Source of the DNA: Draconibacterium sp.
GTDB taxonomy: Bacteria > Bacteroidota > Bacteroidia > Bacteroidales > Prolixibacteraceae
Direction of reading: 5' to 3'
Assembly (NCBI GenBank): GCA_027011835.1
Contig: JALUZN010000442.1
Coordinates: forward strand, 1-5,925
Length of the DNA: 5,925 nt
Shown here: one piece after another, positions 1 through 5,925 of the stretch
How the letters are laid out: each line of letters starts with the position of its first letter
Numbering within the stretch: the first letter of the stretch is position 1
Notes under the pieces: model-generated
What the model was told of the DNA's origin: nothing
Seen by the model: the letters and a program-made list of their open reading frames with translations, nothing else
The model's database searches: none
Program-made: the position numbers and the translations under genes

Positions 1-5
1 CTATT

Positions 6-1946
6 TTACTTATAACTTCTTTGAGTCAATTTTACATTTTCAAACACCAACTCTTCTTTATGTAATTCAGGCTCGGCATTGTCGCCTTTGTACTCCCAGC
101 ATGCTACGTAAGCAAACTTTTCGTCGTTACGTTTTGCTTCGCCCTCTTCGGTAACCGACTCTTCGCGGAAGTGCCCTCCGCACGATTCGTTACGGTTTAA
201 TGCATCGCGTGCTATCAGTTCGCCAATATCGAGGAAGTCGGCAACTCTTCCTGCTTTCTCTAACTCAGGATTCAAATTATTAAGCTCGCCCGGAATTTTT
301 ACATCTTTCCAAAATTCGGCGCGAATTTCCTGAATCTCTTTTATCGCTTTTTTCAAGCCTGCTTCGTTTCTTGCCATTCCAACATACTCCCACATAATAT
401 GGCCCAGTTTTTTATGAAAATGGTCAACTGTTTTTGTTCCTTTTATATTAAACAGTTTTTCTATCCGCTCGGTAACAGCTTTTTCTGCCTCCTCAAATTC
501 GGGTGCATTAATGTCTGTTTTGGGCGTCATAATTTCGTTGGCCATATAATCGCCAATTGTGTATGGCAAAACAAAATATCCGTCGGCCAATCCCTGCATT
601 AAAGCCGATGCCCCCAGGCGGTTTGCACCGTGGTCGGAAAAGTTTGCTTCTCCAATGGCATATAATCCCGGAACAGTTGTCATCAGGTTATAATCAACCC
701 AGGTTCCACCCATTGCATAGTGTATTGCCGGATAAATCATCATTGGATATGTATATGGGTCTACATCGGTAATTTTTTCGTACATCTGGAAAAGGTTTCC
801 ATAGCGCGCTTCAATTACATGTTTTCCCAAGCGTTCAATAGCATATTTAAAGTCGAGGAAAACAGCTTTTCCCTCAGGATTTACTCCATAACCGGCATCG
901 CAACGCTCTTTTGCTGCTCGCGATGCAACATCGCGCGGTACAAGGTTCCCGTACGACGGGTATCTTCTTTCGAGATAGAAATCGCGGTCTTCGTCGGGAA
1001 TGTCGTTGGCGGTAATTTCGCCTTTACGCAATTTAATAGCGTCTTCCTCTTTTTTAGGTACCCAAACCCGGCCGTCGTTACGCAACGACTCCGACATTAA
1101 TGTCAGTTTCGATTGCTGGTCGCCGTGCACTGGAATACACGTTGGATGAATTTGCACAAAACAAGGATTTGCCATAAAGGCGCCTTTTTTGTAACACTGC
1201 CACGCTGCCGAGCCGTTACTTCCCATTGCATTTGTCGACAAGAAGAATACATTTCCGTAGCCTCCGGTGGCAATAACTACTGAGTGTGCTCCATGTCTTT
1301 TTATCTCGCCCGAAACTAAATCGCGGGTAATAATTCCACGGGCTTTCCCGTCTATTTTTACCACATCCAACATTTCGGTACGCGAGTGTATCTCAATATT
1401 TCCTTTCGATATTTGCCTGTTAAGTGCCTGGTAGGCACCAATTAATAACTGCTGGCCGGTTTGCCCGCGTGCATAAAATGTACGACTTACCAGCACCCCG
1501 CCAAACGAGCGGTTGCCTAATAAACCGCCATACTCGCGGCCAAACGGAACGCCCTGTGCAACGCACTGGTCGATAATGTTTGGCGACACTTCGGCCAGTC
1601 GATACGTGTTGGCTTCGCGCGAACGATAGTCGCCACCTTTAATGGTGTCGTAAAAGAGGCGGAAAACCGAGTCGTTATCGTTTTGATAGTTTTTTGCTGC
1701 ATTTATTCCGCCCTGTGCTGCAATAGAGTGTGCACGCCGCGGACTGTCCTGGTAACAGAATACTTTTACTTTGTAGCCCAATTCGGCCAGCGATGCTGCT
1801 GCCGATGCACCTCCCAAGCCGGTGCCCACTACAATAATCTCTAATTTACGTTTGTTAGCCGGGCTAACTACTTTTATGGCCGCTTTGTGGTTTTTCCACT
1901 TCTCTGCCAGTTCGCCGGCTGGTATTTTCGATTCTAATATGCTCAT
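6..1946 (-). CDS. sdhA: Succinate dehydrogenase/fumarate reductase flavoprotein subunit
   Basis: This 646-residue protein is the catalytic FAD subunit that interconverts succinate and fumarate on the cytoplasmic face of the inner membrane. Visible motifs are the dinucleotide-binding GTGLGG (41-46), the covalent-FAD histidine H73 in RRAHSIAAQGG, H267 and T269 in the HPT substrate motif, R289 as the probable proton-shuttling arginine, H409 in HYAMGG, and R443 in NRLGASAL; CGGHFREE lies near the C-terminus (589-596). All expected active-site residues are present and the length fits the long Bacteroidota/epsilonproteobacterial type. The ATG start at 1946 lies 19 bases after the sdhC stop, with AAGGA eight bases upstream of it, so the two genes are probably co-transcribed. 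The iron-sulfur partner SdhB should follow beyond base 1. Sequence alone does not decide whether the enzyme runs mainly as dehydrogenase or fumarate reductase. There is no sign of truncation. Confidence 0.97.
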   Translation of the reverse strand: MSILESKIPAGELAEKWKNHKAAIKVVSPANKRKLEIIVVGTGLGGASAAASLAELGYKVKVFCYQDSPRRAHSIAAQGGINAAKNYQNDNDSVFRLFYDTIKGGDYRSREANTYRLAEVSPNIIDQCVAQGVPFGREYGGLLGNRSFGGVLVSRTFYARGQTGQQLLIGAYQALNRQISKGNIEIHSRTEMLDVVKIDGKARGIITRDLVSGEIKRHGAHSVVIATGGYGNVFFLSTNAMGSNGSAAWQCYKKGAFMANPCFVQIHPTCIPVHGDQQSKLTLMSESLRNDGRVWVPKKEEDAIKLRKGEITANDIPDEDRDFYLERRYPSYGNLVPRDVASRAAKERCDAGYGVNPEGKAVFLDFKYAIERLGKHVIEARYGNLFQMYEKITDVDPYTYPMMIYPAIHYAMGGTWVDYNLMTTVPGLYAIGEANFSDHGANRLGASALMQGLADGYFVLPYTIGDYMANEIMTPKTDINAPEFEEAEKAVTERIEKLFNIKGTKTVDHFHKKLGHIMWEYVGMARNEAGLKKAIKEIQEIRAEFWKDVKIPGELNNLNPELEKAGRVADFLDIGELIARDALNRNESCGGHFREESVTEEGEAKRNDEKFAYVACWEYKGDNAEPELHKEELVFENVKLTQRSYK

Positions 1947-1965
1947 AACCTAATTCCTTTTACTG

Positions 1966-2646
1966 TTAAAACTTAATGAGGAAATACAATGGAATAATGG
2001 AAAAACCAACTGCAACAAGTATTGCATAAATGTTTGCAACACATTTCCATCTCTTCATCCAGTACTTATTGTTTAGTCCCAACGTTTGAAATGCCGACCA
2101 GAATCCGTGCGAAAGATGAATTCCAAGTAAAATAGCACCCAAAACATAAACAATGCTGTAACCAATGCTTGCCTTAAAAAGTCCGGAAACTAATGCATAA
2201 GCATTTTCCATTTCGGTTCCATCTACCGTAATGGTTTGCATCGATTCGGGGTCGAACTTAATAACCCAGAAAAAGTTAATTACGTGTATTACCAAAAACG
2301 TAAAAACCAGTGCGCCCAAAACGAGCATATTTCGCGATGCCCAGGTACTTGTTTCGCTCCTGTCCAGCTTTTTGTACTTTACCGGTCGTGCTTTCCAGTT
2401 CTGAAACTCAAGAAAAACCGACCAAACAATGTGGATTAAAAACCCCAGTCCCAATACCGGTTCCATAACTTTAATAAGCGGATTGGTAGCCATAAAATGT
2501 GCTCCCAAATTAAACAGTTCTCCGCTGTCATCAAAAATAAGTAACAGGTTGAGCCCCAGGTGAACAGCGATAAATACCAACAAGAACAATCCCGTAATAC
2601 TCATCATGAACTTTCTGCCAATTGAGGCGAATAAAAATTTGCTCAT
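1966..2646 (-). CDS. sdhC: Succinate dehydrogenase cytochrome b subunit (diheme membrane anchor)
   Basis: This 226-residue membrane protein anchors SdhA/SdhB and carries electrons between them and the quinone pool, in this phylum presumably menaquinone. Five hydrophobic segments are visible at about 14-36, 59-81, 104-128, 160-186 and 203-223, the single-subunit five-helix layout of the b558 family rather than the paired SdhC/SdhD type. Candidate heme ligands are H29 (VHLGLN), H72 (IHIVW), H121 (IHVIN) and H177 (GIHLSHG; H180 is the alternative), enough for two b hemes. The start ATG at 2646 gives the conserved short N-terminus MSKFLFASIGRK; the leader is A-rich with no Shine-Dalgarno, usual in Bacteroidota. 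It is the first gene of the operon and is followed after 19 bases by sdhA. Helix five has no acidic residue, which is noted in the findings. Confidence 0.95.
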   Translation of the reverse strand: MSKFLFASIGRKFMMSITGLFLLVFIAVHLGLNLLLIFDDSGELFNLGAHFMATNPLIKVMEPVLGLGFLIHIVWSVFLEFQNWKARPVKYKKLDRSETSTWASRNMLVLGALVFTFLVIHVINFFWVIKFDPESMQTITVDGTEMENAYALVSGLFKASIGYSIVYVLGAILLGIHLSHGFWSAFQTLGLNNKYWMKRWKCVANIYAILVAVGFSIIPLYFLIKF

Positions 2647-2691
2647 AATCTATCTATTTATTTAAGTTGTATGTTCAATTTTTTGAAGCTA

Positions 2692-2722
2692 TAAATGTAG
2701 AATAACGCTTTTTTAGATGCAA
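2692..2722 (-). promoter_or_regulatory. Probable promoter of sdhCA (Bacteroidota type)
   Basis: On the minus strand a TTG (2720-2722) is followed after exactly 20 bases by TACATTTA (2692-2699), close to the -33 TTTG / -7 TAnnTTTG arrangement known for the Bacteroidota primary sigma factor. Transcription would begin near 2685, giving a leader of about 40 bases before the sdhC ATG. A small inverted repeat, TTCAA(TTTT)TTGAA at 2674-2687, covers the predicted start site and could be a regulator site or chance in AT-rich DNA. An A/T-rich stretch lies just upstream of the -33 box. The last base of the -7 box is A rather than G. Confidence 0.55.
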
Positions 2723-2811
2723 CGTAAAACCTTAAAAAAAAATAATTTAAATCGGTTCTAAACATCGCTGTTTTTGAACTCTGTTTCTATTAAATATTTG
2801 TCACCTATTTT

Positions 2812-2923
2812 TGGGCGTGCCCCCCGCTCCAAAAAGCGGGGGTCGTGCTTTCCGCTCATACTCCTCGCCCACACCGCCGAAAAGCGGTGCGTTCTGTGGG
2901 GTAACCGCTGCAATCACTCACGC
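2812..2923 (-). repeat. Structured dispersed-repeat element, copy L
   Basis: Read on the minus strand, this element has the conserved block AGTGATTGCAGCGG (plus 2905-2918), a variable stem, the second block GAGCGGAAAGCACGA (plus 2843-2857), a terminal hairpin and a closing CACGCCCA. The hairpins are visible directly: CCCCCGCT/AGCGGGGG (2821-2828 with 2835-2842), and CCCACA/TGTGGG (2868-2873 with 2895-2900) enclosing CCGC/GCGG (2874-2877 with 2884-2887). The ends pair as GCGTG (2815-2819) with CACGC (2919-2923). The two blocks match copy R at 11 of 14 and 12 of 15 positions. From memory, unchecked, the order of blocks resembles a repeat found in many Bacteroidota intergenic regions. No transposase is present, so mobility is not shown. 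Confidence 0.65.
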
Positions 2924-2927
2924 GGGG

Positions 2928-2960
2928 GCCGGCAATAGTTTTTTATGCCGGCGTTTTTTT
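2928..2960 (+). terminator. Rho-independent terminator-like hairpin on plus strand
   Basis: GCCGGCA (2928-2934) pairs perfectly with TGCCGGC (2946-2952) around an 11-base T-rich loop and is followed by G and seven T (2954-2960). The T-run makes this directional for plus-strand transcription; on the minus strand no T-run follows the stem. Neither flanking protein gene is transcribed in that direction, so if functional it would end either a plus-strand RNA made from copy L of the repeat or stray transcription entering the gap. Confidence 0.55.
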
Positions 2961-3101
2961 CTGGCAGGGATTGAAACGGCACCCTGTTGCCGACCCGGCC
3001 GAGTGTTTGTTGGCAAACGGCTGCGACCGAAGGGAGCACACGGATTGGTTACAAACACCGGATTGGAGCAAAACCGGTAGAGTGGAAAGCCCGGCTGCCA
3101 G
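2961..3101 (+). repeat. Structured dispersed-repeat element, copy R
   Basis: This is a longer, diverged copy of the repeat, in the opposite orientation to copy L. It carries AGGGATTGAAACGG (2966-2979) and GAGTGGAAAGCCCGG (3080-3094), matching copy L at 11/14 and 12/15 positions. The ends close with a perfect 7-base inverted repeat, CTGGCAG (2961-2967) with CTGCCAG (3095-3101). Inside, GTGTTTGT (3003-3010) pairs perfectly with ACAAACAC (3051-3058), with GTTTG/CAAAC (3005-3009, 3014-3018) as a competing local hairpin. CGACCGAAGGGAG (3024-3036) sits within the variable arm. Compared with copy L, the terminal hairpin after the second block is missing, so this copy may be truncated or a variant. 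No open frame here looks real. Confidence 0.6.
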
Positions 3102-3119
3102 CACAATAATTGTAGTGCT
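3100..3119 (-). terminator. Weak hairpin after phoH, possible 3' end
   Basis: AGCAC (3100-3104) pairs with GTGCT (3115-3119), and the stem can extend through AAT/ATT with a three-base bulge. It lies 18 bases beyond the phoH stop on the minus strand, but no T-run follows in that direction, so it is at best a weak or Rho-assisted end. No better terminator for phoH is visible; the repeat hairpins further on could also act to slow polymerase or to protect the 3' end. Confidence 0.25.
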
Positions 3120-3137
3120 TTGGAGGCGAAGAAGAGG

Positions 3138-4472
3138 TTATAGCAGATTGCTGGCGAGTTCGGCCAGTGCGCTGCGTTCGCCTTTTACGAGGTTGATGTG
3201 GGCGAAAACGTCTTGGTTTTTCATGCGGTCGGTCATGTATGCCAAGCCGTTCGATTTCATATCTAAATAGGGCGAGTCGATTTGTTGCAGGTCGCCGGTA
3301 AATACCATTTTTGTGCCCTCGCCGGCGCGTGTTATTATGGTTTTTATTTCGTGCGGGGTGAGGTTTTGTGCTTCGTCGATAATAAAAAATGCGTTCGAGA
3401 GGCTGCGGCCGCGAATAAATGCCAGCGGTGTAATGTTGAGCCGCTCCTCTTTTATCATCTCTTCAATTGTTTGGTACTCGTTGCTGCGCGGGTTAAACGA
3501 GTGTTTTATTACTCCGAGGTTGTCGAAAAGCGGTTGCATATACGGGTTTATTTTTTCGGCTGCGTCGCCGGGAAGGTAGCCGATGTCGCGGTTGCTGAGG
3601 GCGACAATGGGGCGTGCCAGCAAAATTTGTTCGTAGAGCCGGTGTTGTTCAATTGCAGCGGCAAGTGCGAGTAATGTTTTTCCGGTTCCTGCTTTTCCGG
3701 TAAGTGCAATTAGCCTGATTTCGGGGTCGGTTAGCATATTTAAACTGAATGTTTGTTCGGCATTTCGCGGTTTTATTCCGTAGGCCGATTTTTTTTCGAC
3801 ACGGTAAATGCGGTTCGATTTTGCGTCGAAACGGGCCAGCGCACTCGACGAGGTTCCTTTAAAAATAAAACATTCGTTGGCATCGGGGTTGAAATTTTCT
3901 TTAACATCTTCTACAGCAAACGACCCTTGATTGTATAAAACATCGATATATTGGTCGTTAAAATTTTCGAAAGTGGTTACTGTTTTATCCAAAACATTTG
4001 TGTCGGTAACCTGGTCGGTTTTGTAATCTTCAGACTGTATTCCCAGCGATTTGGCTTTCATTCTGAGATTGATGTCTTTGCTGATAAGAACTGTTTTTCG
4101 TTTTGGATATAGATTTTTTGTGTATTCGGCAATCGATAAAATCCGGTGGTCGGGAATATCTTCGCGAAACGAGTTTCTTAATGTTTCGGAGAATGGTTTA
4201 CCGGTTTCTATTCGAAGCTTTCCTTTGTCTTTGCCAAGCGATTTTCCGCCGTTAAAAAGTTCGTCGCCAACAATTTCGTCGAGCAGGCGTGTAAATTCGC
4301 GTGCCTGAAAATTGATGAGGTCGTTGCCACGCTTAAATTTATCGAGCTCTTCGAGTACCGTTATTGGAAGAATAATGTCGTTGTCTTGAAACTGATAAAT
4401 ACAGGTGTGGTCGTGTAATATTACATTTGTATCGAGAATAAATATTTTACTTTTTTTTGTTTTGCTTAGCAT
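3138..4472 (-). CDS. phoH: PIN domain-PhoH family ATPase
   Basis: This 444-residue protein joins an N-terminal PIN nuclease domain (about 8-150) to a C-terminal PhoH ATPase (about 235-444), the two-domain form often called PhoH2 or YlaK-like. PIN acidic residues are visible as D14 (LDTNV), E41/E42 (LEELDKFK), D108 (DHRIL) and D133 (SKDINLR), so the nuclease site looks intact. The ATPase has Walker A GKAGTGKT (259-266), Walker B FFIIDEAQ (362-369) and FTGDLQQID (391-399). Family members are linked to RNA unwinding and cleavage; the cellular target is not known and the name PhoH does not prove a phosphate-starvation role. Start is the ATG at 4472, the first Met, five residues before a lysine-rich run leading to the first PIN strand; no Shine-Dalgarno is evident. 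It is divergent from folC and is followed by the repeat-rich gap, so it is probably monocistronic. Confidence 0.95.
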   Translation of the reverse strand: MLSKTKKSKIFILDTNVILHDHTCIYQFQDNDIILPITVLEELDKFKRGNDLINFQAREFTRLLDEIVGDELFNGGKSLGKDKGKLRIETGKPFSETLRNSFREDIPDHRILSIAEYTKNLYPKRKTVLISKDINLRMKAKSLGIQSEDYKTDQVTDTNVLDKTVTTFENFNDQYIDVLYNQGSFAVEDVKENFNPDANECFIFKGTSSSALARFDAKSNRIYRVEKKSAYGIKPRNAEQTFSLNMLTDPEIRLIALTGKAGTGKTLLALAAAIEQHRLYEQILLARPIVALSNRDIGYLPGDAAEKINPYMQPLFDNLGVIKHSFNPRSNEYQTIEEMIKEERLNITPLAFIRGRSLSNAFFIIDEAQNLTPHEIKTIITRAGEGTKMVFTGDLQQIDSPYLDMKSNGLAYMTDRMKNQDVFAHINLVKGERSALAELASNLL

Positions 4473-4502
4473 AGTCGAAAAGTTTTGAATTTATACAGTT
4501 TT

Positions 4503-4510
4503 TAAATGTA
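4503..4510 (-). promoter_or_regulatory. Possible -7 box of phoH promoter
   Basis: TACATTTA on the minus strand lies 30 bases upstream of the phoH ATG and is the same box, within the same ten bases TCTACATTTA, as the one in front of sdhC. It resembles the Bacteroidota TAnnTTTG -7 element. No TTG sits at the expected 19-21 base spacing upstream; the nearest, at 4524-4526, is only 13 bases away, so the match is half a promoter and the call is tentative. Confidence 0.35.
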
Positions 4511-4532
4511 GATAAAATGAGTTCAAAAAGCG

Positions 4533-4569
4533 GGTGAGTGTTTATTTTTTAATAAACTTGCAGCGGTTA
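4533..4569 (+). repeat. Possible interrupted fragment of the structured repeat
   Basis: GTGAGTG (4534-4540) and TTGCAGCGGTTA (4558-4569) both occur, in the same order, at the start of repeat copy L (minus strand of 2902-2922), where they are one base apart. Here 17 bases separate them. The 12-base match is exact but a match of that length can arise by chance in a window of this size; the ordered second match makes common origin more likely without proving it. Confidence 0.3.
4540..4557. other. AT-rich hairpin in the phoH-folC gap
   Basis: GTTTATT (4540-4546) pairs perfectly with AATAAAC (4551-4557) around TTTT. It lies between the two divergent genes, 26 bases before the folC start. TAAACTTG (4553-4560) overlapping its right arm matches TAnnTTTG at all but one position and could be the folC -7 box, though no -33 TTG is properly spaced. 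The repeat could be a regulator site or simply AT-rich sequence. Confidence 0.25.
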
Positions 4570-4583
4570 ATAAAAAAATTAGA

Positions 4584-5879
4584 TTGAATTATTCGGAGAC
4601 AATAGAATTTCTGTATACACGCTTACCCATGTTTCAGCGCAAGGGGCCGGCTGCGTATAAAAACAGTCTGGAAAACACTTTTCGGCTCGATACGCTATAT
4701 AAACATCCGCATAAAAAGTTTAAAACAATTCATATTGCCGGAACAAATGGGAAAGGGTCGGTGTCGCATATGTTGGCTGCGGTGTTGCAAAGTGCAGGGT
4801 ATAAAACGGGGCTGTACACGTCGCCGCATTTAAAAGATTTTAGAGAGCGAATACGAATTAACGGGGAAATGATACCCGAACAAACTGTGGTCGACTGGGT
4901 TGGAGAGTTTATTGAGAAGAATAAAAGTTGGAAAGTTGAGCCTTCGTTTTTTGAGCTTACAGTAGCTATGGCATTCGACCATTTTGCTACCGAACAAGTT
5001 GATATTGCTATTGTTGAAGTTGGTTTGGGGGGGCGCCTCGATTCGACCAATATTATTTTGCCCGAGGTGAGTGTGATAACAAATATAGGGCTCGACCATA
5101 CCAACCTGCTTGGAAATACGCTGCCTGCAATTGCTGCCGAAAAGGCGGGGATAATAAAAAACAGCGTGCCGGTTGTTGTTGGAACAACACAAAAAGAGAC
5201 TGCCGGAGTTTTTATTAAGCGAGCAGAAGAAAAAGCCACAACCATTTATTTTGCCGATGCCGAATATGTTATTAACTACTCGATGTTGGGAACCGACGGG
5301 AAACAGATTGTTAGTACCGAACGGCAGGGAAAACCGGTTTATGCCGGATTAAAACTCGATTTAACAGGCTTGTATCAGTTAAAAAATTTGCCGGCTGTTT
5401 TTAAAACCATCGAACTATTAACGAATAAGGGGTGGAATATTAAAGAACACGATGTTTATACCGGATTACAAAGTGTAGTTGAGAAAACAGGATTGTTGGG
5501 AAGGTGGCAAGTTATTGGCAATAATCCGTTAATTGTTTGCGATACGGGACATAATGAAGATGGAATTAAAGCGAATGTTAAGCAAATTGAAAGTACTGCT
5601 TTTAAAAATTTACATTTTATTTTTGGTACGGTTGCCGATAAAAATCCTGAGTCTGTTTTAAAACTTTTACCCAAAAGTGCTACTTATTATTTTGTAGCGG
5701 CAAATATCGAAAGAGCAATGGATGCTGGGGTTTTAAGAGAAACGGCGTTAAAATTCGGACTGGTGGGAGTAGCTTTTAACACGGTTGCCGAGGCGTTACA
5801 AACGGCCCGGAATAATGCCGGCAAAAACGATTTTATTTTTGTTGGCGGAAGCACTTTTGTTGTTGCCGAAATTATATAA
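4584..5879 (+). CDS. folC: Bifunctional dihydrofolate synthase/folylpolyglutamate synthase
   Basis: This 431-residue cytoplasmic ligase adds glutamate, with ATP, to dihydropteroate and then to folates. It belongs to the Mur ligase-like family: P-loop GTNGKGS (53-59), YTSPHL (79-83 region), the signature VEVGLGGRLDSTN (144-156), DHTNLLGNTL (171-180), AAEKAGIIK with K187 as the probable carbamylated lysine, and the C-terminal domain with GRWQV (306-310), DTGHNEDG (320-327), FGTVADKN (347-354) and GGSTFVVAE near the end. Length is normal. The start is a TTG at 4584: the N-terminus MNYSETIEFLYTRLPMF resembles the family's usual one, there is no in-frame ATG upstream before the stop at 4518, and the first internal ATG would remove 15 conserved-looking residues. 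The leader is A-rich without Shine-Dalgarno. A single FolC probably serves both steps, as in many bacteria; a separate second copy cannot be excluded from this window. Confidence 0.95.
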   Translation: MNYSETIEFLYTRLPMFQRKGPAAYKNSLENTFRLDTLYKHPHKKFKTIHIAGTNGKGSVSHMLAAVLQSAGYKTGLYTSPHLKDFRERIRINGEMIPEQTVVDWVGEFIEKNKSWKVEPSFFELTVAMAFDHFATEQVDIAIVEVGLGGRLDSTNIILPEVSVITNIGLDHTNLLGNTLPAIAAEKAGIIKNSVPVVVGTTQKETAGVFIKRAEEKATTIYFADAEYVINYSMLGTDGKQIVSTERQGKPVYAGLKLDLTGLYQLKNLPAVFKTIELLTNKGWNIKEHDVYTGLQSVVEKTGLLGRWQVIGNNPLIVCDTGHNEDGIKANVKQIESTAFKNLHFIFGTVADKNPESVLKLLPKSATYYFVAANIERAMDAGVLRETALKFGLVGVAFNTVAEALQTARNNAGKNDFIFVGGSTFVVAEII

Positions 5880-5901
5880 TTATATTTTTTACTTTTTTTT
5901 T
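5874..5901 (+). terminator. Weak AT-rich terminator candidate after folC
   Basis: The perfect 12-base palindrome ATATAATTATAT (5874-5885) overlaps the folC stop codon and runs into T6, AC and T9 (5885-5890, 5893-5901). A U-rich tail is clear but the stem is pure A/T and would be weak, so this is only a candidate 3' end. The remaining bases to 5925 are AT-rich with no recognisable gene start. Confidence 0.3.
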
Positions 5902-5925
5902 GCAAAACTAAAAATAGGTTTTATA

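Larger units (their letters stand above)
2647..3137. other. Non-coding interval between phoH and sdhC
   Basis: These 491 bases hold no convincing gene. The part nearest sdhC (2647-2811) is AT-rich and contains the sdhCA promoter. The part from about 2812 to 3101 is markedly GC-rich and consists of two inverted copies of a structured repeat with a hairpin-and-T-run between them. Bases 3102-3137 are the short tail after phoH. Short open frames here (for example 2811-3080 plus and 2918-3106 minus) lie over the hairpins, have low-complexity Arg/Pro/Cys/Gly-rich translations and no recognisable domain, so I treat them as non-coding. Confidence 0.75.

Noticed and set aside
720..1100. 126-residue open frame opposite sdhA
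   Set aside because: It is antisense to the SdhA substrate-binding region and shows no family motif; codon bias of sdhA leaves this frame open.
2966..2979. GATTGAAAC resembles the 3' end of many CRISPR repeats
   Set aside because: It occurs once in this form, with no regularly spaced copies or spacers; it is better explained as the conserved block of the structured repeat, shared with copy L as GATTGCAGC.
2812..3101. Inverted repeat pair as the ends of an insertion sequence
   Set aside because: Only 42 bases or so separate the two inner conserved blocks, no transposase fragment is present and no flanking target duplication is visible, so an insertion sequence is not supported.
2811..3106. 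Open frames of 62-89 residues on both strands over the repeat region
   Set aside because: They overlap hairpins and each other, have odd Arg/Pro/Cys-rich composition, no domain and no leader signal; GC-rich DNA with few stop codons explains them.
4730..5245. 171-residue open frame opposite folC
   Set aside because: It is the antisense shadow of the conserved FolC core, including the P-loop and signature region, and has no recognisable features of its own.

Overview
The window looks like the chromosome of a Bacteroidota bacterium. The evidence is the long SdhA and five-helix SdhC of the menaquinone-linked type encoded as an sdhC-sdhA pair, a PIN-PhoH fusion protein, a FolC with the N-terminal sequence style of that phylum, A-rich leaders with little Shine-Dalgarno signal, and promoter-like boxes of the TAnnTTTG class. 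The protein wording suggests a marine or anaerobic member of the Marinilabiliales/Prolixibacteraceae area, but that is a recollection-based guess. All four protein genes are ordinary housekeeping genes; the unusual part is the non-coding DNA between them.

Layout: 6-2646 on the minus strand holds sdhC followed by sdhA, 19 bases apart, coding for the membrane anchor and the flavoprotein of succinate dehydrogenase/fumarate reductase. The iron-sulfur subunit gene (sdhB) would be expected next on the minus strand, beyond base 1, and is not visible. A good promoter candidate for sdhCA lies at 2692-2722. The 491-base gap 2647-3137 has an AT-rich half carrying that promoter and a GC-rich half (about 2812-3101). 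The GC-rich half contains two diverged copies of one structured repeat, in opposite orientation, separated by a strong hairpin plus T-run that reads as a terminator on the plus strand.

From 3138 to 4472 on the minus strand is a PIN-PhoH family ATPase. It is divergent from folC (4584-5879, plus strand), the dihydrofolate/folylpolyglutamate synthase, which starts at a TTG codon. The 111-base gap between them carries a promoter-like box for phoH identical over ten bases to that of sdhC, a small AT hairpin, and a possible fragment of the same repeat family.

Functionally the genes are not one pathway: sdhCA serves respiration at the inner membrane, FolC makes and retains folates in the cytoplasm, and the PhoH protein probably acts on RNA. 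The candidate for something under-described is the paired inverted repeat at 2812-3101 and the possible short plus-strand RNA running from about 2807 to 2960.
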